Positions 7,884 to 14,774 of a stretch of DNA of 26,465 bases are shown here, piece after piece; the stretch's first letter is position 1, and each line of letters starts with the position of its first letter. The stretch is from Azoarcus sp. Its GTDB lineage: Bacteria; Pseudomonadota; Gammaproteobacteria; Burkholderiales; Rhodocyclaceae. The translations under genes were made by a program, and so were the position numbers. A model generated the notes under the pieces. It was given only the letters and a program-made list of their open reading frames with translations, was not told where the DNA came from and did not search any database. The DNA lies in the NCBI GenBank assembly GCA_031258035.1, contig JAIRNL010000262.1:1-26465 (forward strand), given 5' to 3'.

Positions 7884-8280
7884 GCGGGTGTAGCACCAGT
7901 TCGACCTTGCGCCCCGCCGCGTCATACGCCTCGGCTTCCCAGCAGGCATCATCGAGTTCGATGTCGTTTATCCGCGTGTAGCCCAGGTCTTGCAGGCGCG
8001 TGGCCACATCCCTTGCACTGGCTGTGCCCGCCGCGCCCGCTTCGATGACCCGGTTGTCGGCTTCGATCAGTACTTCGACGCGGACACCGTTGCCGGTGGT
8101 GGCTTCCGCCGCCCATAAGCCGTGGCGCGGTTCCAGGTCGTGGATGGCGGTATAGCCCTTTGCCCGCAGAACATCGTGGGCTTCCTGGAAGGACGCCGCC
8201 GCCACCGCGCGCGGCGGCAGCATCCCCGCCAGCCCGGCAATGACGAGGACGGTTCTCATGGCGTGATGACGATCGGACAT
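7816..8280 (-). CDS. Periplasmic protein with two PepSY-like domains
   Basis: 154 residues. The N-terminus is a signal peptide (MRTVLVIAGLAGMLPPRAVA, probable cleavage near AVAAA). Two similar units follow. Each has a helix, a strand with YT(A/R)I(H/N)D(L/I)E and a W-A/E-AEA segment: about 35-85 (YTAIHDLEPRHGLWAAEA) and about 95-145 (YTRINDIELDDACWEAEA). PepSY domains are found in secreted or periplasmic proteins and are thought to inhibit proteases or sense ligands; the role of this one is unknown. The ATG at 8280 is preceded by AAGGGA at a spacing of six. The palindromic element at 8300 lies directly upstream and may supply or replace its promoter. An upstream extension of the frame through the element is rejected. 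Confidence 0.82.
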   Translation of the reverse strand: MSDRHHAMRTVLVIAGLAGMLPPRAVAAASFQEAHDVLRAKGYTAIHDLEPRHGLWAAEATTGNGVRVEVLIEADNRVIEAGAAGTASARDVATRLQDLGYTRINDIELDDACWEAEAYDAAGRKVELVLHPLTLEILSETGDAPDDLPLPPLK

Positions 8281-8296
8281 TTTGTTTCCCTTGTCG

Positions 8297-8486
8297 TTAG
8301 AGGGTGTTTTCAACATACCAAAATTGGCGATCAGGCATTCCCAGGCAGGGCAGGCACAGGGGCCTGCCCCTACATTGTGTCCCGCGCGGCGGCCTGTTCG
8401 CTGGGCACGTCCGTCTTGTAGGGGCAGGCCCCCGTGCCTGCCCTGCGCATTTCGCCAATTACGGGTGTTTTGAAAACACCCTCTTA
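8297..8486. mobile_element. MITE-like palindromic element with TTA direct flanks
   Basis: GAGGGTGTTTTCAA (8300-8313) is repeated in perfect inverted orientation at 8470-8483. Both ends are flanked by TTA (8297-8299 and 8484-8486), which could be a target duplication. Moving inward, AATTGGCGA (8322-8330) pairs with TCGCCAATT (8452-8460). A 30-base arm (8345-8374) pairs with 8417-8446 at 29 of 30 positions. The centre is 42 bases long. There is no coding capacity for a transposase. The whole could fold into one long hairpin, so it may be a non-autonomous transposable element or a large interspersed palindrome. It sits 19 bases from the PepSY start codon. Confidence 0.8.
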
Positions 8487-8742
8487 GAAAACGCTGCCGG
8501 AAAACCGGCGGGGAAGAGTTTCCGCCGATCGGCATAAACGGCGTCTGAATGTGTCGTTCATAAAACGTTCAGACGGTGTTTGAGACCATGGCGGCCATGA
8601 ACCGACCGGGCATGGCGGAGAGTGAAAAAAGCAACGTCTCGGGACTGGCTCACGTCCCCCGGCGCGGCACGCGCCTTACCGTCGCCAATCGCCCGGCGAC
8701 GGTCACGGAACTGACATGTGTTGTTCATAAACCATTCAGACG
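8487..8742. other. Upstream region of YjiK-like gene containing a mosaic duplicate
   Basis: Between the palindromic element and the YjiK-like gene there is no intact gene. Most of it (8549-8715) is a shortened copy of the first 370 bases of the following gene and its leader. The remainder, 8487-8548, holds GCGTCTGAA, which forms an 8-bp inverted repeat with TTCAGACG (8568-8575). Confidence 0.6.
8549..8715 (+). pseudogene. Shrunken mosaic duplicate of the YjiK-like gene 5' region
   Basis: Three blocks match the downstream gene in order: 8549-8602 with 8716-8769, about 8606-8623 with 8920-8937, and 8627-8715 with 9001-9089. The missing parts correspond to net losses of 147 and 60 bases, both multiples of three. 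The frame from GTG 8576 (ATG in the full copy) therefore stays open: leader, PGMAES, then KSNVSGLAHVPRRG and TELT. It then runs into the leader of the full copy and stops at 8767. The differences from the full copy include many amino acid changes (Tyr to His, Leu to Arg, Pro to Ala), so it looks unselected. The membrane anchor is among the deleted parts. Confidence 0.8.
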
Positions 8743-8769
8743 ATGTTTGAGACCATGGCGGCCATGAAC
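8716..8769 (+). repeat. Direct repeat of 8549-8602 (54 bp) spanning the YjiK-like start
   Basis: This segment, covering the leader and first codons of the full gene, repeats 8549-8602 at an offset of 167 bases with only a few mismatches (GTTCATAAAAC versus GTTCATAAACC, CAGACGG versus CAGACGA). It marks the junction of the tandem duplication. Confidence 0.85.
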
Positions 8770-9738
8770 ACTCCCGAATGCTTCTTCCGCCTTGCCGACA
8801 TGGACGCGCCAATGGCAAGGCCGTCGAAATACTGGCTGTTTCTCTCGTTTCTCTTTATTGGGCTGGGACTGTGCGCGCTGGCCTGGTACACCCGCCTGCC
8901 TGTGCTCCTCTGGTACTGGCCGGGCATGGCGGAGAGTCAAAACAGCCTCGGCCTGCCGTCCTACCGGGTGGCCATCGAGGCGCAACCGCTCGCGGGCCTG
9001 AAAAGCAACGTCTCGGGACTGGCTTACGTCCCCCGGCGCGGCACGCTCTTTACCGTCACCAATAGCCCGCCGACGGTCGCGGAACTGACGACGGACGGAC
9101 GGTTGCTCAGGGTGATCCCGATCGCCGGCGCCCGGGATCTCGAAGGCATCGCGCATCTGGGAGGCGAATTCTTCGCGCTTGCCGACGAACACGGACACAG
9201 GATCTACCGCGTCCGGATTACGAACCAGACCAGGCGCATCGACGTGAGCGAGGCGCCCTCGCTCGGTCTGGACATCTGGCCCGACGAGAATCGCGGTTTC
9301 GAGGCGCTCGCCTGGGATGAAAAGCGGCAACGCCTGTTCGTCGGCAAGGAAAAAAGGCCATTGGCCATTTTTGAAATCGACGGCCTGTCGGACTGGCACG
9401 GCAAGATGAACCTGCGAATCAGCCAGTGGCGGGCAAAGCGACCGCCCGCGCGCTTCATGCGCGACCAGTCGTCCCTGGATCTGGTCGCCACGACGGGAAA
9501 CCTCCTGGTATTGAGCGACGAATCCGGCCTGCTGGCTGAATACGGACAGGATGGCGAATTGTTCGGGCTGATGGTCCTGTGGCCCGGATGGCATGGACTG
9601 AAGCGCGCCGTGCCGCAGGGCGAAGGCGTGGCGACCGACGAAAGCGGCAACATCTACATCGTCTCCGAACCCAATCTGTTTTACCGCTTCGAGCGCCAGG
9701 CCAGCCCGTGCGCCGATACGACAGGCGCTTGCCGGTAG
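8743..9738 (+). CDS. SdiA-regulated/YjiK-family membrane-anchored beta-propeller protein
   Basis: 331 residues from ATG 8743. Other in-frame ATGs at 8755, 8764 and 8800 are possible, and none has a good Shine-Dalgarno sequence. One hydrophobic segment lies at about residues 31-50 (WLFLSFLFIGLGLCALAW), so the rest should face the periplasm. From about residue 90 it matches the SdiA-regulated (YjiK) pattern: VSGLAYVPRRGTLFTVTNSP, then DLEGIAHLGGEFFALADE, FEALAWDEKRQRLFVGKEK and GEGVATDESGNIYIVSEPN. These are propeller blades. Family members have no established biochemical role. The gene ends seven bases before the convergent apbE stop, leaving no room for a terminator. Its 5' part was duplicated upstream. 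Confidence 0.85.
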   Translation: MFETMAAMNTPECFFRLADMDAPMARPSKYWLFLSFLFIGLGLCALAWYTRLPVLLWYWPGMAESQNSLGLPSYRVAIEAQPLAGLKSNVSGLAYVPRRGTLFTVTNSPPTVAELTTDGRLLRVIPIAGARDLEGIAHLGGEFFALADEHGHRIYRVRITNQTRRIDVSEAPSLGLDIWPDENRGFEALAWDEKRQRLFVGKEKRPLAIFEIDGLSDWHGKMNLRISQWRAKRPPARFMRDQSSLDLVATTGNLLVLSDESGLLAEYGQDGELFGLMVLWPGWHGLKRAVPQGEGVATDESGNIYIVSEPNLFYRFERQASPCADTTGACR

Positions 9739-9745
9739 CGCGCGT

Positions 9746-10807
9746 TCAGTCGACCACCTCTATTTCGAGGGGCACCGGGAATTCCAGCCGCGCCCGCAGT
9801 GCGCGCGTGACTTCGATCCGTCCGTCCGCCGAGACCCGCAACGCATGCTCGATGGCGAAATGGCGCGTCTGTTCAAGCCAATCGTCGCCCGCCAGGTAGG
9901 CTGGCTTGCTCGCCGCATCCGACAGGGTGCCGGCATTCGGGCGCGGACTCGCCAGCACGGTCAGCGCCTGGGTGGCGCGCGCGGGTTCGCCGGTGCGCGG
10001 ATCAAGCAAGTGCGCGTAGCGCGCGCCATCGAGTTCAAAGTATCGCTGGTAGTCGCCGGAAGTGCCCACCGCTTCGCCGTCGTAGAGCGGCATCGTCGCC
10101 AGCGGCATGGGCTGGCGCGGGTGCTGGATGCCGATCAGCCAGGGCTGCCCGCCCTTGCTGCCCAGAGCGAGGATGTTGCCGCCGATGTTGATGAGCGCGT
10201 CATGGATGCCCCGCCCGCGCAAAATGGCGGCGGCACGGTCGAGCGCGTAACCCTTGGCGTAGCCGCCGAGGTCGATCTTCACCGCCGGGTTCTGGCTGGA
10301 GACGCGCTGGCCGTCGATGACGAGATCGCTCATGCGCGGGCGCGCGGCCCGGAGCGCGGCCAGTTTTTCCGGGTCGGGCCTGGCTGGCTCGAAGGTATCG
10401 GTGTGAAAACCCCAGAGTTCGACCAGGGCGCCAATGGCGGGATCGAACAGACCGTCGCCGCGGGCGGCCATCTGCTGGGCGTCGCGCAGCATCGCAGCCA
10501 GTTCGGGCGAGACCTCGTGCGTCTGGCCGCGCGCGAGCGCCTCGTTGAGATCGGTGAGTTCCGACGGCTCCCAGGCGTGGCAGGCGCGGTGCAGGCGGTC
10601 GAATTCGCGCAGCACGGCGGAGATGGCGGCATCGGCGCGTTCGCGGTCGCCGCCGTGGATGGCGACATCCACCCGCGTGCCAAAGACATAGGACTCGCGG
10701 TGAAAAACCTGCTCCCGCGCGCATCCAGCCAGCAGCGCGCCGCAAATCAAGAGCAGGCAAAGCGCGCGCAAATGCGCCAACGGTCCCGGCGCGCCCGTCA
10801 GGCGCAC
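9746..10807 (-). CDS. apbE: FAD:protein FMN transferase (ApbE), lipoprotein
   Basis: 353 residues from a GTG start that overlaps the gshB stop by ten bases, with GGAG five bases upstream. Two TTG codons (10780, 10771) are alternatives. The N-terminus is a lipoprotein signal, CLLLICGALLAGC, so the enzyme should be anchored in the periplasm. ApbE transfers FMN from FAD to Thr/Ser of target flavoproteins. Conserved parts are YVFGTRVDVAIHG, GLFDPAIGALVELWGF, KIDLGGYAKGYALDRA, the GGNI block and HLLDPRTGEPA, the metal/FAD site region. The targets are not in this window: no Nqr, Rnf or urocanate-reductase-type gene is present. Its position behind gshB suggests co-transcription with glutathione synthesis. 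Confidence 0.94.
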   Translation of the reverse strand: MRLTGAPGPLAHLRALCLLLICGALLAGCAREQVFHRESYVFGTRVDVAIHGGDRERADAAISAVLREFDRLHRACHAWEPSELTDLNEALARGQTHEVSPELAAMLRDAQQMAARGDGLFDPAIGALVELWGFHTDTFEPARPDPEKLAALRAARPRMSDLVIDGQRVSSQNPAVKIDLGGYAKGYALDRAAAILRGRGIHDALINIGGNILALGSKGGQPWLIGIQHPRQPMPLATMPLYDGEAVGTSGDYQRYFELDGARYAHLLDPRTGEPARATQALTVLASPRPNAGTLSDAASKPAYLAGDDWLEQTRHFAIEHALRVSADGRIEVTRALRARLEFPVPLEIEVVD

Positions 10808-11748
10808 AGGCGCTCCAGCGCGCCGATCACCCGTCCCGCAACGTCGAACCCTTGTTGCGCGGCGATTTCGACCATGCAGGTCGGGCTGGTGACGTTGATC
10901 TCGGTGAGATGCCCGTCGATGATGTCGAGCCCGACGATCAGCAGGCCGCGCGCCCAGAGGATCGGGGCGAGAAAGCCGGCGATTTCCCATTCGCGCGCGG
11001 TCAGCGGCATGGCCACGCCTCGCCCGCCGGCGGCGAGGTTGCCGCGCGTCTCGCCTTCGCGCGGAATGCGCGCCAGTGCGTAGGGCACGACTTCGCCGCC
11101 AATGATGAGCACCCGCTTGTCGCCGTCGCGGATGCCCGGCAGGTAGCGTTGCGCCATGATCGTGCGCGCGCCGTTGTCGGTGAGGGTTTCGACGATCACG
11201 TTGCGGTTGGGGTCTTTGGCGGCGACGCGGAAAACCTGGCTGCCGCCCATGCCGTCGAGCGGTTTGAGCACGGTATCGCCGGTTTCGTCGATGAAGGCGT
11301 GCAGGCGGCCCGGCTCGCGCGCCACCAGCGTCGTGGCGATGAATTGCGGAAATTCGGTGATAGCCAGTTTTTCGGAATGGTCGCGCACCGCGCGCGGGGC
11401 GTTGAAGATGCGCGCCCCGACCGCAGCGGCGCGTTCGAGCAGCCATGTGGCGGCGATATATTCAAAATCGAACGGCGGATCCTGGCGCATCAGCACCGCG
11501 TCGAACGTGGCAAGCGAACGGGAATCCGGCTCGCCCGCCGTGTACCAGTCGTGATCGTCGGCATAGAGGGCAAGCGGCACGGCGCGCGCCGCGACCACGC
11601 CGTCGCGCCAGACGATGTCCTCGCGCCGGATCGCCCACGGCACATGGTCGCGCGCGGCGGCGGCGCGCATCATCGCCACGCTGGAGTCCTTGCAGGCTTT
11701 CAGCGTCGGCAGCGGATCGACGATGAAGGCAAAATCGAGCGATGTCAT
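10798..11748 (-). CDS. gshB: Glutathione synthetase (GshB)
   Basis: 316 residues, the typical bacterial GshB length. It joins gamma-glutamylcysteine and glycine with ATP. The N-terminal domain begins FAFIVDPLPTLKACKDSS and contains MRQDPPFDFEYI. The ATP-grasp part has KLAITEFPQF, VLKPLDGMGGSQVFRV, IMAQRYLPGIRDGDKRVLII, GGRGVA and the C-terminal INVTSPTCMVEI metal-binding segment. The ATG at 11748 lies 14 bases after the gshA stop with a weak ribosome binding site, so coupling is likely. Upstream in-frame codons lie within gshA and are rejected. Confidence 0.97.
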   Translation of the reverse strand: MTSLDFAFIVDPLPTLKACKDSSVAMMRAAAARDHVPWAIRREDIVWRDGVVAARAVPLALYADDHDWYTAGEPDSRSLATFDAVLMRQDPPFDFEYIAATWLLERAAAVGARIFNAPRAVRDHSEKLAITEFPQFIATTLVAREPGRLHAFIDETGDTVLKPLDGMGGSQVFRVAAKDPNRNVIVETLTDNGARTIMAQRYLPGIRDGDKRVLIIGGEVVPYALARIPREGETRGNLAAGGRGVAMPLTAREWEIAGFLAPILWARGLLIVGLDIIDGHLTEINVTSPTCMVEIAAQQGFDVAGRVIGALERLCA

Positions 11749-11762
11749 GGGCGGCGTCCCGG

Positions 11763-13067
11763 TCAAGCCAGGTGCGCATTCTCTGTCGCGGCGGCGGGAT
11801 CGGTCTCTTCGATTTCGACCGCGGCGGCGAGCAGAGCCAGGCGCGCAACCACGCCATAGACATAGAAGCGGTTGGGCGCGGCATCCGGCCCCTGGCGGCA
11901 ATCGGGGGTGCAACATGGCGTATCGAAAGCCAGCGGGCGAAACTCCATGCCCGGCGCATTGAGGTTCTCGTCGCTGCCACGCGCCGTATGGACGCGGTAG
12001 AAGCCGCCGACCACGTAGTGATCCATCATGTAGACCACCGGCTCCGCCGCCGCGCCGTCGAGGGTCTCGAAAGTGCGCACGCCTTCCTGGACGATGACTT
12101 CCTCGACCGCCAGCCCCTCTTTCACCACCGCCATCTTGTTGCGCTGGCGGCGGTTGAGGCCCACGACTTCGGAAGCGTCCTTGACCGTCATCACGCCCAT
12201 GCCGTAGGTGCCGGCATCGGCCTTGACCACGACGAACGCTTCGTCGTCGATACCGTACTCGCGGTATTTGCGGCGGATGTCGGCAAGCAGCGCGTCGACC
12301 TGGGTCGCCAGACACTCTTCGCCGGCGCGTTCCTGGAAGTTGATCCCGCCACAGACGCGGAACATCGGGCCGAGGCGCCAGGGGTCGACACCGACGGTCT
12401 CCGAGAACGCCCGCAGCACCCGGTCGTACACCGCGGCATGGCGCGATTTGCGCCGCGCGTGCCAACCGGCGTGCAGCGGCGGGATCAGCCATTGTTCGTC
12501 CAGCCCTTCGAGAATCGCGGGCACGCCGCCGGAGAGATCGTTGTTGAGCAGGATGGCGCAGGGGTCGAAATCAGCCAGCCCCAGGCGGTTGCCGTGGCGC
12601 ACCAGCGGCTCCAGCATGAGGCTCGTGCCGTCGGCGAGCATCAGCGTGGCCGGTTCGACGAGTTCGGGCAACAGGCTGCCGAGACGCACTTCCAGCCCGG
12701 TGAGGCGCAGGATGGTAGCCAGCCGCGCCACGTTTTGCAGGTAAAACTGGTTTCGGGTATGGTTTTCGGGTATCAGCAGCAGGCGGCTGGCGCTGGTGCA
12801 CAGCCGCTCGACCGCCGCCTGGGCGGCCTGCACGCACAGCGGCAGAAAAACGGGGTTGAGGTTGTTGAAGCCGCCGGGAAAGAGGTTCATGTCGACGGGC
12901 GCGAATTTGTAGCCGGCATTGCGCAGATCGACGGAGCCGTAAAAGGGCGGCATGTGGTCACGCCATTGCTCGCGGAACCAGCGCTCGATCGTGGTGGCGC
13001 GGTCGAGAAACTGGCTTTCCATTTCAGGCAGGGGGCCGAAAAACGCGGCGGGGATGCGGAAATCCAT
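11763..13067 (-). CDS. gshA: Glutamate-cysteine ligase, Acidithiobacillus ferrooxidans type
   Basis: 434 residues. It matches the proteobacterial GshA type found in acidithiobacilli and betaproteobacteria rather than the E. coli type: FYGSVDLRNAGYKFAPVDMN near the N-terminus, then NLFPGGFNNLN, IPENHTRNQFYLQNV, VVVKADAGTYGMGVMTV and MMDHYVVGGFYRVH. It makes gamma-glutamylcysteine from Glu, Cys and ATP, the first and normally rate-limiting step of glutathione synthesis. It leads the operon gshA-gshB-apbE. AGAAGA lies upstream of the ATG at 13067 as a weak ribosome binding site. Confidence 0.95.
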   Translation of the reverse strand: MDFRIPAAFFGPLPEMESQFLDRATTIERWFREQWRDHMPPFYGSVDLRNAGYKFAPVDMNLFPGGFNNLNPVFLPLCVQAAQAAVERLCTSASRLLLIPENHTRNQFYLQNVARLATILRLTGLEVRLGSLLPELVEPATLMLADGTSLMLEPLVRHGNRLGLADFDPCAILLNNDLSGGVPAILEGLDEQWLIPPLHAGWHARRKSRHAAVYDRVLRAFSETVGVDPWRLGPMFRVCGGINFQERAGEECLATQVDALLADIRRKYREYGIDDEAFVVVKADAGTYGMGVMTVKDASEVVGLNRRQRNKMAVVKEGLAVEEVIVQEGVRTFETLDGAAAEPVVYMMDHYVVGGFYRVHTARGSDENLNAPGMEFRPLAFDTPCCTPDCRQGPDAAPNRFYVYGVVARLALLAAAVEIEETDPAAATENAHLA

Positions 13068-13376
13068 GAGAGTCTTCTTGCCGGATGGCGGACGTTATCG
13101 CTTGAGGGAATAATCATATTACAACCGGCGCGAACCTTCCCCCCTTTCTCTCCCGTCCCGCCGAGGCCGAAGTCGGGGCGTTGGATATTACCCCATCGCA
13201 GAACGGCAACACAAACCTCCGCGCGCCGAGGACCAGGACACGCGCATCGCGGGCCGGCCTCTGCATATCGAGGGCCACTTTCCGAGACATGGGCGCAATA
13301 GCAAGTGTTGACGCGAATTCCGTGGCGCGCATATCATCCATCATATGGTTTTTCTCATAATGCTCTGGAGAGAACA
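13068..13376. other. Intergenic region between gshA and the amidase gene
   Basis: These 309 bases hold no supported gene. The gshA-proximal part has an AT-rich patch with TATGAT on the minus strand (13113-13118), a possible -10 without a recognisable -35. The distal part (from about 13300) carries the promoter of the amidase gene and marks the beginning of the AT-richer island. In between are pyrimidine-rich and GC-rich stretches in which I see nothing. Confidence 0.55.
13308..13337 (+). promoter_or_regulatory. Candidate sigma70 promoter of the amidase/immunity pair
   Basis: TTGACG (13308-13313) and TATCAT (13332-13337), 18 bases apart, each match the consensus at five of six positions. They lie about 40 bases before the amidase ATG. 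Confidence 0.6.
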
Positions 13377-13757
13377 ATGTCAGGTTACAGTGCCCAAGGT
13401 GCGGCGGAATATGCCCTTCAACATGCAGCAGGCGTGTCGGTTGGCAGTTGTGCAAAGTATGTGCGTCTCGCCATTAAAAATGGCGGCGGGGCAAATATAG
13501 GGCAAACGTTGTCCGCCAAAAATTACGGCCCATTGTTGCTGCCCAATGGATTTTATGAAATTTCCGCAGCCGCGCCGCGTCAAGTGGGCGACATTGCGGT
13601 CATTCAGCCTTCGCCAAATACAAGCCAGCATGGGCATATGGCTATCTTTGTCGGGCACTACTGGGTAAGCGATTTTGTTCAAAATAATGGATATTACCCA
13701 AGCCAGACCTATCGAAACGACAGACCGCCCGTGAAGTTCTATCGGCGCACAAACTGA
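13377..13757 (+). CDS. Small cysteine amidase (CHAP/NlpC-P60-like), candidate T6SS amidase effector
   Basis: 126 residues. The ATG has GGAG six bases upstream; an ATG at 13305 lies before the promoter and is rejected. The N-terminus reads GVSVGSCAKYVRLAI, with Cys25 at the start of a helix. Further on come QVGDIAVIQPS and QHGHMAIFVG with His87 and WVSDF with Asp99. This is the order Cys-His-acid seen in papain-like peptidoglycan amidases. The G-x-CA-YVR-A form resembles small effector amidases and CHAP proteins of Proteobacteria. There is no signal peptide, so the protein must be exported by another route or act on entry into a neighbour. The next gene encodes a secreted protein 16 bases downstream. 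The coding sequence is AT-richer than its surroundings, suggesting transfer. The exact family needs a profile search. Confidence 0.78.
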   Translation: MSGYSAQGAAEYALQHAAGVSVGSCAKYVRLAIKNGGGANIGQTLSAKNYGPLLLPNGFYEISAAAPRQVGDIAVIQPSPNTSQHGHMAIFVGHYWVSDFVQNNGYYPSQTYRNDRPPVKFYRRTN

Positions 13758-13773
13758 TTGAGGGGCTTTCAAG

Positions 13774-14349
13774 ATGCAATCGCGCCCTGTTGTGCTCTTC
13801 GCATTGCTGCTATCCTTGTATCTGCCTGCATTCGCGCGCGCTGACGATGCCGTGCAGGTAACGCGGCGCTTCTACGATTGGTACGTTGCTTACAAAGGCG
13901 ATGCACTGAAAGACGCACAGATCGGGAATTATGTGCACAGTGAAATGCTCAAGAATCTGCGCGAACATCGGCGTCAGGTGGAGGCCAATGGCGGCGAGCC
14001 TGTGGGGTACGATGCGGATTTTTTCCTGCATGCGCAGGATGTGCCACTGAATACGAAAGTCGGGAAAAGCAGGTGGCGTGATGATTCGTGCAAAGGGTGT
14101 GCCGAGGCCGTTACGGTTTCATTGGTCTGGTCGGATGGTGCTTCGGAGCTGCTCGTTATTCTGGAAAACGATTACGAGCAAGGCAAGGTAGCAGAATTGC
14201 GAATTCGCAGAGTCCTTGTGTTGGACGACCGACCCGACGCTCAGGCATTTTCGCCGCGAAACGCCAGTTCGCGCAGCAGCGCGGCGGCGGCAAGGCCGTT
14301 GACCAGCCCGAAAAGCACTGCCGCCCCGCCCATGAGCGGCGCAAGGTAA
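13774..14349 (+). CDS. Secreted DUF3828/YbjP-YqhG-like protein, candidate immunity protein
   Basis: 191 residues as read. GAGGGG lies eight bases before the ATG. A clear signal peptide (VVLFALLLSLYLPAFARA) directs it to the periplasm. The mature part has VTRRFYDWYVAYKGD, NYVHSEMLKNLREH and a WRDDSCKGC segment with two cysteines, followed by strands ending VAELRIRRVLV. This looks like the DUF3828 / YbjP-YqhG fold. A periplasmic partner beside an amidase lacking a signal peptide fits an immunity protein (inference). The real domain ends near codon 150 (about 14225). The remaining 40 residues, rich in Ser, Ala and Arg, read antisense through the 3' end of the Gx gene (109-base overlap), so the native stop was probably lost at the island edge. 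Confidence 0.75.
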   Translation: MQSRPVVLFALLLSLYLPAFARADDAVQVTRRFYDWYVAYKGDALKDAQIGNYVHSEMLKNLREHRRQVEANGGEPVGYDADFFLHAQDVPLNTKVGKSRWRDDSCKGCAEAVTVSLVWSDGASELLVILENDYEQGKVAELRIRRVLVLDDRPDAQAFSPRNASSRSSAAAARPLTSPKSTAAPPMSGAR

Positions 14350-14774
14350 AACACGCCATCGTGGGGCACCAGCCACAGGCGGGCGAGCGCGAGTTGGGCG
14401 CCGATGTGGGCGAACGCGGCAAGGATGCTGTGACTGACCGGCCCGAACCAGCGCCGCGGCAGCCGCGCCGCCCCAGCCAGCGCGAGCAGGCTCGCCAGCG
14501 CCCCGGCAAGGCTCAGGAAAAAGCCGGGGGCGAGAAACTGCCCCAGGAGCAGGCTGGCGGCAAATACCCGCAACAATGATACCCAGGCCGCGTCGCGCCA
14601 CCCCCAGCGAGCCAGCACCGTCAGGGTGACGATGTTGGCAAGCCCCGGCTTGACGCCGGGCAGGGGCAGGGGAATGGCCGCTTCGGCCACGGTGAGCGCG
14701 ATCGCCGCCGCCGCGTGGCGCGCGATGCGGCGGTCTTCGGCGGTGGGAACCAGTTCAATAACTGAGCGAGTCAA
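14241..14774 (-). CDS. Gx transporter family membrane protein (heptaprenyl diphosphate synthase component I-like)
   Basis: 177 residues from a TTG start inside the end of the preceding gene, with GGAG six bases upstream. It has about five hydrophobic segments, beginning IARHAAAAIALTVAEAAIPL and PGVKPGLANIVTLTVL; this PGVKxGLANI segment is the family signature (Hpre_diP_synt_I / Gx transporter). Despite the old name, members in Proteobacteria are integral membrane proteins resembling small-molecule (ECF-like) transporters, with unproven substrate. The gene follows the NusG domain II gene with a 20-base overlap, an association common across bacteria and often near apbE or electron-transfer genes. 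Confidence 0.82.
   Translation of the reverse strand: MTRSVIELVPTAEDRRIARHAAAAIALTVAEAAIPLPLPGVKPGLANIVTLTVLARWGWRDAAWVSLLRVFAASLLLGQFLAPGFFLSLAGALASLLALAGAARLPRRWFGPVSHSILAAFAHIGAQLALARLWLVPHDGVFYLAPLMGGAAVLFGLVNGLAAAALLRELAFRGENA

Noticed and set aside
8281..8535. N-terminal extension of the PepSY protein through the palindromic element
   Set aside because: The frame is open but runs through the inverted-repeat element. The start at 8280 has a ribosome binding site and begins a normal signal peptide.
8541..8576. Neisseria-type DNA uptake sequences as an inverted pair
   Set aside because: GGCGTCTGAA and TTCAGACGGT each match the 10-base motif at 9 positions, but the window otherwise lacks the motif as far as I noticed and the gene content does not point to Neisseriaceae. 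The second copy of the repeat diverges at the key base.
13068..13300. A riboswitch or small gene upstream of gshA
   Set aside because: No conserved structure, pairing pattern or credible frame was seen.
13305..13376. N-terminal extension of the amidase from ATG 13305
   Set aside because: It would start before the promoter-like elements and has no ribosome binding site. The ATG at 13377 has GGAG at ideal spacing.
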